10,548 nucleotides of DNA, taken from NCBI GenBank assembly GCA_044225205.1, contig JBGAIY010000275.1, positions 1-10,548 on the forward strand, written 5' to 3'. Positions 1-5,761 of this stretch are shown here, in pieces. The position numbers and the translations under genes were made by a program. The notes beneath the pieces are model-generated. The model was given only the letters and a program-made list of their open reading frames with translations, was not told the origin of the DNA and did not search any database. Source of the DNA: JAEUJT01 sp044225205. Its GTDB lineage: Bacteria; Myxococcota; Myxococcia; Myxococcales; Myxococcaceae. How positions within the stretch are numbered: position 1 is the first letter of the stretch; each line of letters starts with the position of its first letter.

Positions 1-460
1 TCACCGTCAGCCGCCCGCCGACGTCGGCCTGCGCCATGCCGAGCGCGCTCCGTTCGAGCAAGACGCTCCCGAGCGGCGGCGGCCAGGCCCCACGCTCGGG
101 CCGAAAAGTGTTGAGCGCCAACGTTTCGAACGCGTCGGGCACGAAGAGCAACAGGGGGCGGTGGTCGTGCCCCACCTGCACCCGCGCCAGCGCCACTTCG
201 CGCGCGTCGGCCACTCGAACCGCGGGGTCGGCTCGGGCCAGCCCCAGCACCCGTGCGTCGACGCCGCCTTCGAATTCGAGCGTCGCCTCGGCGGGGTGGG
301 TGCCGAGGTAATTGACGGCGATTTCGCGGTCGAGCACGCCCCAGGCGCCGAGCACCGCGCCGACCCCCGCGAGGCTCACCGTGATGGCGGTCACCATGAG
401 CGCGAGGCGGCCGCGTTCGGCCCGCGCGTCTGACACGAGCTTGCGCCAGCGGCTATCCAT
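1..460 (-). CDS. ABC transporter permease, FtsX/MacB type (N-terminal part, cut by window start)
   Basis: This is the membrane subunit of an ABC exporter of the LolC/E-MacB-FtsX class, which couples cytoplasmic ATP hydrolysis to movement of substrates in the periplasm or envelope. The ATG at 460-458 reads open to the window edge, giving 153 residues. Residues 1-18 are basic and cytoplasmic (MDSRWRKLVSDARAERGR). One transmembrane helix follows at about 19-43 (LALMVTAITVSLAGVGAVLG). From about 45 onward it resembles the MacB-type periplasmic core, including the typical VLLERSALGMAQADVGGRL stretch near the visible end. The start overlaps the stop of the ATPase gene by 8 bases, so the two should be translationally coupled and form one transporter. 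The C-terminal helices of the FtsX domain lie outside the window. Substrate unknown. The class is clear from the layout and the adjacent ATPase; the subfamily is not. Confidence 0.85.
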   Translation of the reverse strand, partial: MDSRWRKLVSDARAERGRLALMVTAITVSLAGVGAVLGAWGVLDREIAVNYLGTHPAEATLEFEGGVDARVLGLARADPAVRVADAREVALARVQVGHDHRPLLLFVPDAFETLALNTFRPERGAWPPPLGSVLLERSALGMAQADVGGRLTV

Positions 461-1181
461 GGGCCAACTCCAGGGCTCTCAGCGTCTTCACCCCCACGAC
501 CTGGCCGTCGGCCAAGCCCACCACCTGGTCGACCCGGTTCTCCACCTCGCGCTCGTGGGTCACCATGAGCACCGTGCGGCCTCGGCGGGCCAAGTCTCTG
601 AGCAAGTCGGTGACCAGGTTCGAGCTTTCGACGTCGAGGTTGCCCGTCGGTTCGTCTGCCACGATGAGCGGCGGGTCGTTCGCCAACGCCCGGGCAATGG
701 CGGCCCGCTGCTGCTGCCCGCCCGACAGCGCCGTCGGCACCTTGTCGGCTTGGTCGGCGATGCCCACCTGAGCCAGCAAACCGAGCGCTTTCGTTCTGGC
801 CGCCTCGCCACGCGCGGTGCCACACAGGTTCATCGGCAACATCACGTTCTCGGCCACCGTCAGCGTCGGCAAGAGCTGAAAGAACTGAAAGACGACCCCC
901 ACGTTGCGCCCGCGCCATTGGGCCAACGCACTCTCACTCAATTCGTTCACCTTCACGCCACCCACCCGAACCGAGCCGCTCGTGGCACGGTCGAGCCCGG
1001 CGATGACGTTGACCAGCGTCGACTTGCCGCTGCCCGAGCGCCCGACGACCGCCACGAAGGCACCTCTCGGCAACCGCAACGTCACGTTGTTCACGGCGCG
1101 CACGGCCCCCGCCGGCGTCGTGAAGACTTTGCTCACGTCGAGCAGTTCAATGAGGTGGTCAGCTTGCTTTGAAATGGACAT
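453..1181 (-). CDS. ABC transporter ATP-binding protein, LolD/MacB type
   Basis: This is the nucleotide-binding subunit, 242 aa, of the exporter whose permease follows with an 8-base overlap. All catalytic motifs are present: Walker A GRSGSGKST (47-55), Q-loop Q99 in VVFQFFQLLPTLT, signature LSGGQQQR (152-159), Walker B LIVADE with catalytic E177 followed by PTGNLD, and H-loop His209 in MVTHE. The FFQLLPTLT and PTGNLD forms are typical of the LolD/MacB/FtsE group, which works with FtsX-fold permeases. The start ATG at 1181-1179 gives the usual family length. The frame stays open upstream to 1400, but that would run through the divergent TetR gene and adds nothing family-like. No strong Shine-Dalgarno sequence is seen. 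A TGTCTAA half-site (1184-1190) lies 3 bp upstream of the start, so control by the neighbouring TetR protein is likely. Substrate unknown. Confidence 0.93.
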   Translation of the reverse strand: MSISKQADHLIELLDVSKVFTTPAGAVRAVNNVTLRLPRGAFVAVVGRSGSGKSTLVNVIAGLDRATSGSVRVGGVKVNELSESALAQWRGRNVGVVFQFFQLLPTLTVAENVMLPMNLCGTARGEAARTKALGLLAQVGIADQADKVPTALSGGQQQRAAIARALANDPPLIVADEPTGNLDVESSNLVTDLLRDLARRGRTVLMVTHEREVENRVDQVVGLADGQVVGVKTLRALELAHG

Positions 1182-1183
1182 GC

Positions 1184-1269
1184 TGTCTAAGTACCGCAGC
1201 GAGCCCCCACCGCACCGACAGCGAACGTCGGCTGTCTTGAACCAGACATTCGGCCTCGACTGTCTTGAA
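1184..1269. promoter_or_regulatory. Divergent promoter region with probable TetR operators
   Basis: The 112-bp gap between the divergent ATPase and TetR genes contains a 16-bp inverted repeat TGTCT-TGAACC-AGACA at 1233-1248, with perfect 5-bp arms. The core TGTCTTGAA recurs as a direct repeat at 1261-1269, 28 bp from the first copy. A third TGTCT half-site lies at 1184-1188, next to the ABC start codon. TetR repressors commonly bind such inverted repeats between themselves and a divergent target. The inference is autoregulation plus repression of the exporter. No convincing -35/-10 pair could be fixed by eye. Confidence 0.5.
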
Positions 1270-1293
1270 AAGGCCGCCCTTGGAGAGCCGCCC

Positions 1294-1851
1294 GTGCCCA
1301 CCGCCCCCACCGACCGACGCGTTCGCAAGACGCGAAAACACCTGCGCGACGCCCTGGTGTCGCTCATTCTCGAACACGGGTGGGACGACGTGAGCGTCAT
1401 CGACGTGTGCGAGCGTGCCGACGTCGGCCGCTCGACGTTCTATTTGCACTTCGCCGACAAAGAAGACCTGTTGCTGAGCGGGTTCGACGAACTGCACGAA
1501 GCCCTGCATGCGACCCACGTCAAGGCGGTGGGCGCGTTTGCGTTCGTCGAACCGCTCATCGACCACGCGCGCGAAAACGCTCGGCTCATGCGCGCCGTCG
1601 TCGGCCGAAAGAGCGGCCAAGCCGTTCAGCGCCGCTTTCGCGACGTCGTCAACCGGTTGGTGAACCTCGAACTCGAGGCCTTGAACGTGCCCGCCGCGGT
1701 GCGCGGCGCGGTGCTCCGCTTCGTGGGTGGGGGCTTGGTCGAGCTGCTCTTGCATTGGCTCGAGAACCCCAAGACCGGTGGGGCGAAGACGCTGTCGGCC
1801 CAGTTTCGAACGCTCGCCGACGCGGTGATCGCCAGCGCCCGTCGCCCCTGA
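1294..1851 (+). CDS. TetR/AcrR-family transcriptional regulator
   Basis: This is a ligand-responsive DNA-binding repressor of 185 aa, the usual TetR length. The N-terminal helix-turn-helix spans about residues 10-60 (VRKTRKHLRDALVSLILEHG, then VSVIDVCERADVGRSTFY) and ends in the hallmark YLHFADKEDLL. The rest is the helical ligand/dimer domain, ending GGLVELLLHWLENPK, a pattern seen in one TetR C-terminal subfamily. I chose the GTG start at 1294 because GGAG (1282-1285) sits 8 bases upstream and the HTH begins directly after. The frame is open further upstream but lacks family-like sequence. The gene is divergent from the ABC exporter and is its likely regulator, through the TGTCT repeats in between. 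No terminator follows. The ligand cannot be deduced. Confidence 0.92.
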   Translation: MPTAPTDRRVRKTRKHLRDALVSLILEHGWDDVSVIDVCERADVGRSTFYLHFADKEDLLLSGFDELHEALHATHVKAVGAFAFVEPLIDHARENARLMRAVVGRKSGQAVQRRFRDVVNRLVNLELEALNVPAAVRGAVLRFVGGGLVELLLHWLENPKTGGAKTLSAQFRTLADAVIASARRP

Positions 1852-1878
1852 TTTCTAAAAAAACGATGTAAAAACAAT

Positions 1879-1924
1879 GAGTTGATGGCGGCAACTCTGG
1901 CGCTGGGTGGGCGATAACCTCCCA
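1879..1924. other. Two small inverted repeats in the leader of the 1924 gene
   Basis: The first inverted repeat is GAGTTG (1879-1884) / CAACTC (1892-1897), a perfect 6-bp stem with a 7-nt loop. It lies beside an unusually A-rich stretch (1853-1878) in an otherwise GC-rich window. Read on the minus strand it is a hairpin followed by T-runs, but no minus-strand gene ends here, so a terminator role is doubtful. The second is TGGGTGG (1904-1910) / CCTCCCA (1918-1924), with one central mismatch, and it reaches the A of the ATG. The region may hold the promoter and a start-masking structure for the downstream gene. Confidence 0.25.
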
Positions 1925-2625
1925 TGGCGATCAACGGCACCACCCCTCGTTCTTCGGTTCAAGCGGCCCGCGCGGCCGAGCTTCGCCTGCGCGAAACCAC
2001 GGAGCGACTCAAGGCCGACGAGCCGGCGGCGAAGGCCGCGTGCGACGCCGTCTCCGGTTGGGAACAGGCGGCGTTTTGGTCGACCTCCCCGAGCGAACAG
2101 CGTTGCAGCGACCTGACGACCCGCGTCGCGAATGAGCGTCGGGCGCTGCCTGGGTTGCAAAGCTCGTTTGAAGCCGCGCGCTCCAGCGCGGTCGACGCCG
2201 TCATTGGGCAAACGAACGACCCCAAGCTCACCGCGCTCCGTGCCAAACAGCAGGGCCTGACCAAGCTCCTGGAGACGCTCGGCGCCATTGGCGCCAACGT
2301 TTCTGACGTCGGCCAATCGAACATCGTGCTCTCGGGCAGCTCGGTTCGTGGCACGCCCGGCAACACCGACGCGGTCGCGGTTTCCGGAGGCGCGACCGCC
2401 GTCATCGCTTTGCTCGGCGCCATTGCCGACCGCAAGAAGGTCGTCGCGAACGCGGTGGCCTTCAATGAGCAAGCCCGCGGCGTCTCGGCGGCCCGGTTCA
2501 AAGACACGTCGAGTTCGTCGGCCGTGACCGCCGAATTGCCGGCCATGTACAAAGCGGTCGGCGCCGAGCTCAAGGCCACGAATGACGGGTTGCTGTCGGC
2601 CGCCGAAGCCGCGTTCGACCGCTGA
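1924..2625 (+). CDS. Hypothetical Ala-rich helical protein
   Basis: I do not recognise this 233-aa protein. Coding is supported by strong GC preference at third codon positions in this frame and by an ATG start at the 5' end of the GC-rich coding block. Residues 13-40 and 68-92 are Ala/Arg/Glu-rich and look helical or coiled-coil. Residues 100-125 form another helix (KLTALRAKQQGLTKLLETLG). Residues 132-152 are Ser/Gly-rich. A short apolar stretch at 154-168 (SGGATAVIALLGAIA) is too short to be a confident membrane helix. There are only two cysteines (C40, C61) and no signal peptide. No Shine-Dalgarno sequence is visible, and the start codon could be masked by a small inverted repeat. It stands alone between the TetR gene and the copper unit. 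Two overlapping minus-strand frames are judged shadows. A structural or regulatory helical protein is possible, but no function is assigned. Confidence 0.6.
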   Translation: MAINGTTPRSSVQAARAAELRLRETTERLKADEPAAKAACDAVSGWEQAAFWSTSPSEQRCSDLTTRVANERRALPGLQSSFEAARSSAVDAVIGQTNDPKLTALRAKQQGLTKLLETLGAIGANVSDVGQSNIVLSGSSVRGTPGNTDAVAVSGGATAVIALLGAIADRKKVVANAVAFNEQARGVSAARFKDTSSSSAVTAELPAMYKAVGAELKATNDGLLSAAEAAFDR

Positions 2626-2642
2626 AACCCATTGGGTGTCAC

Positions 2643-2660
2643 GGCGCGACCAGCCGCGCC
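2643..2660 (+). terminator. GC hairpin between hypothetical gene and copper unit
   Basis: GGCGCG (2643-2648) and CGCGCC (2655-2660) form a perfect 6-bp all-GC stem with loop ACCAGC, 18 bases after the stop at 2625 and 11 bases before the next ATG. ACCC-ATT-GGGT (2627-2637) adds a smaller stem just upstream. Only TATT follows, not a real U-tract, so termination would be weak at best. A 5'-leader structure for the copper unit is equally possible. Confidence 0.3.
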
Positions 2661-2671
2661 TATTCAGGCCA

Positions 2672-2965
2672 ATGCCATCGAATTGGTCACGAATTCAATT
2701 GCTTGCGGTGTGGTGTTGCCTGGCGTGGGCCTGCGCCACCGCCGCGCCGACCCGAGCCACCGCCGTTGACCCCTCGAGCCCTTCGGCCCCCGAGGGGCAG
2801 ACGCCCTTCACCAGCCACGCTTTCGACGAACCGACGCCGAGCGCCGCCGCACCGCCCGACGCCAAGCCCGTTGCCGTCTATGCCTGCCCCATGCACCCTG
2901 AGGTGCGTGACGGCCAGCCGTCGCGTTGCCCGAAGTGCGGCATGACGTTGGTGCCGGTGCCATGA
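2672..2965 (+). CDS. Small lipoprotein with heavy-metal-binding domain (CPMHP...CPKCGM)
   Basis: This is a 97-aa exported metal-binding protein. Its C-terminal third carries YACPMHPEV...CPKCGMTLVP, the pattern of the heavy-metal-binding domain found alone or attached to CusB-type adaptors and copper P-type ATPases. The cysteines, His and Met residues are the presumed copper ligands. The N-terminus is a signal sequence (RIQLLAVWCCLAWACATA). The AWAC stretch could be a lipobox, though a poor one because of the Trp, so it may instead be a cleaved secreted protein. A Pro/Ser/Ala-rich linker joins the two parts. I chose the ATG at 2672 because the signal sequence follows at once; the longer frame from 2582 overlaps the previous gene. 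The stop overlaps the TolC start as ATGA (2962-2965), so the two are translationally coupled. Likely role: periplasmic copper capture or delivery to the efflux or oxidase partners. Confidence 0.82.
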   Translation: MPSNWSRIQLLAVWCCLAWACATAAPTRATAVDPSSPSAPEGQTPFTSHAFDEPTPSAAAPPDAKPVAVYACPMHPEVRDGQPSRCPKCGMTLVPVP

Positions 2966-3846
2966 GTCGCTCGGTCGCGTTCGTCGCGCTCGTCGCTACG
3001 GGCTGTGCGAGCATCGCGCCCCAACGGGGTCACGACGAAGTGGCCAAGCTCGTGCGCGACCGTACCGGCGAGTCAACCGGGTGGGAACAGGGGCCCGCTG
3101 CCGACGACGCCACCCACCAGCGCGTGACCGAGTTGCTGCAGGGGGGCCTCGACCCCCGCCGGGCCGTCGCCATTGCCCTGCTGCACAACCCCAGGTTGCT
3201 CGCCACTTACGAAGAGCTCGGCATTTCGCAAGCCGACCTGGTGCAAGCGGGGTTGCTCAAGAACCCGTCTTTCAGCGTGGCGGCGGGTTGGCCGGTCTCG
3301 GGAGGCCGAATCGTCGAGCAGCAGTTTTCGCTCGTTCAAGACTTTCTCGACCTGTTCGTGTTGCCGCTGCGGCGTGACTTGGCGGCCGAACAATTCGCCG
3401 GCGACGTCGCTCGCGTCGCGCACGAAGCGTACGCGGTGGCGACCGAGACGCTCGCCGCCTTCATCACCTGCCAAGCCGCGGCGAAGAACGTCGAGCTGCG
3501 CACGACGTTGCTCGAAGCCCAGGTGGCGAGTCTGACCCTCGCTGAACGTCAATTCGAAGCGGGCAACATCACCGAGCTCGCCCTGACGACCGAGCGCGCC
3601 GTCGCCGCGCAGGCCCGGCTCGACGTCTCGGTGGCCGAACAGGCGCTCTTCGCCAGCCGAGAAGCCGTCAACCGCGCGCTCGGCCTGTTCGGGCCCCAGA
3701 CCGACTGGGGGCTTCGCGCCGAACTGAGCGACCTGCCCGAAGCCGACCCCTCGCTCGAACACCTCGAGACGCTGGCCATGCACCAGCGCCTCGATGTCGC
3801 GGCGGCTCGCCGCCAAGTGCGCGTGTTCGAGCAGCATCGGTGTTGA
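2962..3846 (+). pseudogene. TolC-family outer-membrane lipoprotein, N-terminal two-thirds (frameshifted)
   Basis: This is the first 294 residues of a TolC/OEP-family efflux outer-membrane factor, which forms the channel for RND-type metal or drug pumps. The signal peptide ends in a lipobox, VATGC, with Cys15 as the lipidation site. The first OEP repeat is clear: DPRRAVAIALLHNPRLLATY, then ELGISQADLVQAGLLKNPSF, and long helices through about residue 250. The frame ends prematurely after LDVAAARRQVRVFEQ: a missing base near 3833-3836, probably a G, leads to HRC-stop. The remaining third continues in another frame to 4298. The ATG overlaps the preceding stop (ATGA 2962-2965), so this end is ancestral. 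If the shift is real, the truncated protein lacks the second half of the helical barrel and should not assemble. A sequencing or assembly error cannot be excluded. Confidence 0.85.
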
Positions 3847-4298
3847 CCTGGCACTGGGTCAGGGCGCTCGAAGTGGGCATCGACACCAAGACCCAGGTGG
3901 ACGCGCGCATCGACCTCGCTCGACATCGGCGCGCTGTTCGACCAGCGCCAAGCGGCGGTGGCCAAGCTCGGCCTGGGCCAGGCGGCCCGGCGCGTGACGC
4001 TGCGGTCGACGCGCGCTCTGAAGTGCGGGTGGCGGCCGTCGGGCTCACCGCCGCTCGCCAGCGAGCCCACCACGTGCGCACCCAGGTGCTGCCGCTTCGC
4101 CAGCGGGCGTTCGAATTGACCCAGCAGCAATACAACGCCATGCAAGTGGGGCTGGCGGGCCTCGTCATCGCTCGGCAACAACACCTCGACGCGTTGAACA
4201 CCGCGCTCGACGCGCTCAAAGACTATTGGCTCGCCCGGGTGCGCCTCGGCGCGGCCGTCGGCACCGATTTCACGCTCCTTACGAAAGGCTCCCCATGA
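3840..4298 (+). pseudogene. TolC-family protein, C-terminal third (out of frame with its N-terminus)
   Basis: This 152-codon frame holds the end of the same TolC gene. Codons 1-26 (LTWHWVRALEVGIDTKTQVD) are family-like. Codons about 27-52 are nonsense, because there the family-like sequence lies in the first frame (SLDIGALFDQRQAAVAKL, about 3916-3969). From about codon 54 this frame is family-like again (EVRVAAVGL, then LTQQQYNAM and ALKDYWLARVRLGAAVG). Three frame changes are therefore needed: one near 3834, one near 3912-3919 and one near 3985-4002. The GTG at 3840 is not a convincing start. The stop overlaps the oxidase ATG (ATGA 4295-4298), which shows that this is the original frame of the 3' end. 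Restored, the protein would be about 445 residues, normal for the family. Confidence 0.8.
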
Positions 4299-5596
4299 CG
4301 GGCCCCCACCAACGCTCTGGTCTCAATCGCCGTGAATTGCTCGAAACCGGGTTGGGCGCGTTGGCCGTACTCGGCGCACCAGGCGTGGCCGTCGCGGCGG
4401 CGCCACCCGCCCCCCTCGACACCGGAGGCCAGACGCCCGTCACCGTGCCGAACGGCGCCAAGGTGCCGTGGCGCTTGGTGAATGGCGTCAAGGTCTCGCA
4501 CCTGGTCGTTCACGAGTTCGAGCACGAATTCGCCACCGGGCTCAAGGCGCTGGTGTGGGGGTACAACGGCTCGGTCAATGGGCCCGTGTTCGAGTGGGTC
4601 GAAGGCGATCGCGTTCGCGTGTACGTGACGAACCGCCTCACCGCGCCCACCACGGTGCACTGGCACGGCCTGCTCTTGCCCAACGGCATGGACGGCGTGG
4701 GCGGCTTGACCCAGAAGGCCATTTTGCCGGGAGAAACGTACCGCTACGAGTTCACGCTCAAGCAGCACGGCACCCACATGTTTCACTCGCACCACGACGA
4801 GATGACCCAAATGGCCATGGGGCTGACCGGGCTCATCGTCATTCACCCGAAGGCGCCACGGCCTCGGGTCGACCGTGACTTCGCGTTGATGTTGCACGAG
4901 TGGCGCATCGACGTCGGCGCTCGGCGGCCCAACCCGAACGAGATGACCGACTTCAACGTGCTCACCATCAACGGCAAGGTGTTTCCTTCCACGGCGCCGT
5001 TGGTGGTTCAACGGGGCCAGCGGGTGCGCCTGCGAATCGGCAACCTCAGCGCGATGGACCACCACCCCATTCATTTGCACGGCTACACCTTTCGCATCAC
5101 TGAGACGAACGGCGGCGTCATACCCGCCGCGGCGCAGTGGCCCGAGACGACCGTGTTGGTGCCCGTCGGTACGACGCGCACCGTCGAATTCACCGCCGAC
5201 GCGCCGGGTGACTGGGCGTTGCACTGCCACATGACCCACCACGTGATGAACCAAATGGGCCACGCGTTTCCCAACATGATTGGGGTGAAACCCCAAGACC
5301 TCGACGAGCGCGCGCGGCGCGTGCTGCCCGGCTACATGACCATGGGCCAAGACGGCATGGCCGACATGAGCGACATGGGCATGAAAGTGCCCGACAACAG
5401 CATCGCCATGGTCGGCGGGCGCGGCAAACACGACGTCATCACCATGGGCGGCATGTTCACCGTGCTCAAGGTTCGAGAACACGTCAGCGGCGACCAAGAC
5501 CCGGGTTGGTACGAGCCGCCGCCCGGCACCACGGCGGTGACGGCCACCGCGAGCGAGCTGACGAGCGACGGCATCGACCCGAACCGGGCGGTGTGA
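4295..5596 (+). CDS. Multicopper oxidase, Tat-type exported, with Met-rich tail
   Basis: This 433-aa periplasmic copper enzyme probably oxidises Cu(I) or phenolic substrates while reducing O2 to water, as CueO/PcoA-type oxidases do in copper tolerance. The N-terminus has a Tat-like signal (NRRELLETGLGALAVLGAPG, 11-30) ending near AVAAAPP. All four copper-ligand motifs are present: HWHG (122-125), HMFHSH (161-166), HPIHLHG (257-263) and HCHMTHHVMNQM (310-321). The last supplies the type-1 ligands C311 and H316 and the axial M321. A roughly 110-residue tail follows, with nine Met residues at 348-387, a likely Cu(I)-binding stretch. GAAAGG (4283-4288), 6 bases before the ATG, is a good ribosome site, and the ATG overlaps the TolC stop (ATGA). 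Operon position with the metal-binding lipoprotein and TolC supports copper detoxification. The exact substrate is inferred. Confidence 0.94.
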   Translation: MTGPHQRSGLNRRELLETGLGALAVLGAPGVAVAAAPPAPLDTGGQTPVTVPNGAKVPWRLVNGVKVSHLVVHEFEHEFATGLKALVWGYNGSVNGPVFEWVEGDRVRVYVTNRLTAPTTVHWHGLLLPNGMDGVGGLTQKAILPGETYRYEFTLKQHGTHMFHSHHDEMTQMAMGLTGLIVIHPKAPRPRVDRDFALMLHEWRIDVGARRPNPNEMTDFNVLTINGKVFPSTAPLVVQRGQRVRLRIGNLSAMDHHPIHLHGYTFRITETNGGVIPAAAQWPETTVLVPVGTTRTVEFTADAPGDWALHCHMTHHVMNQMGHAFPNMIGVKPQDLDERARRVLPGYMTMGQDGMADMSDMGMKVPDNSIAMVGGRGKHDVITMGGMFTVLKVREHVSGDQDPGWYEPPPGTTAVTATASELTSDGIDPNRAV

Positions 5597-5607
5597 GGCT
5601 CACACCG
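5589..5607 (+). terminator. Perfect hairpin across the oxidase stop codon
   Basis: CGGTGTGA (5589-5596) pairs perfectly with TCACACCG (5600-5607) around the 3-nt loop GGC; the TGA stop is the end of the left arm. Position and stem suggest the end of the copper transcript, but no T-run follows (AGGTCTCC), so it may act as a 3'-end stabiliser or a Rho-assisted site rather than a classical intrinsic terminator. The following gene starts 155 bases later, probably from its own promoter. Confidence 0.45.
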
Positions 5608-5729
5608 AGGTCTCCTGTGTCGGCCATTGGTCGACCTCGCTCACCCGCACCGTTCGCGACTCCAGCCCGCGCCCCGGGCCCCCGAATTCGTTTCGGCCGC
5701 TTCAAAAAAAGCCGGCTGACGCTCCACCC

Positions 5730-5758
5730 AAGCCCCGTCACTTCATTTTTCGGGGTTT
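5730..5758 (+). other. Inverted repeat just upstream of the lipoprotein start
   Basis: AAGCCCCG (5730-5737) and CGGGGTTT (5751-5758) can form an 8-pair stem including one G-U pair, with a 13-nt T-rich loop. It ends 3 bases before the ATG at 5762 and contains the only purine run that could serve as a ribosome site (GGGG, 5752-5755). It could modulate translation or be chance in GC-rich DNA. The rest of 5608-5729 shows only an A-run at 5704-5710 and no clear promoter. Confidence 0.25.
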
Positions 5759-5761
5759 GCC

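Noticed and set aside
312..1172. Plus-strand open frame across the ABC ATPase
   Set aside because: The minus strand encodes a full set of ABC ATPase motifs in this interval.
1182..1400. Upstream extension of the ABC ATPase to a start at 1400
   Set aside because: The extra 73 residues have no family similarity and would cover the TetR gene and its ribosome site.
1855..2642. Two overlapping minus-strand frames opposite the hypothetical gene at 1924
   Set aside because: They compete with each other and have less regular codon use. The plus-strand frame shows the stronger third-position GC bias. Some doubt remains because the plus-strand protein is unrecognised.
3794..3997. Third-frame open stretch over the TolC break
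   Set aside because: Its translation (Arg/Ser/Pro-rich) shows no TolC-like sequence. Only the other two plus frames carry it.
4223..5497. Long minus-strand open frame (424 codons, rich in His and Val) opposite the multicopper oxidase
   Set aside because: It is the antisense shadow of a gene with every expected copper motif. The His-rich look is produced by the reverse complement of Met/Asp/Trp-rich codons.
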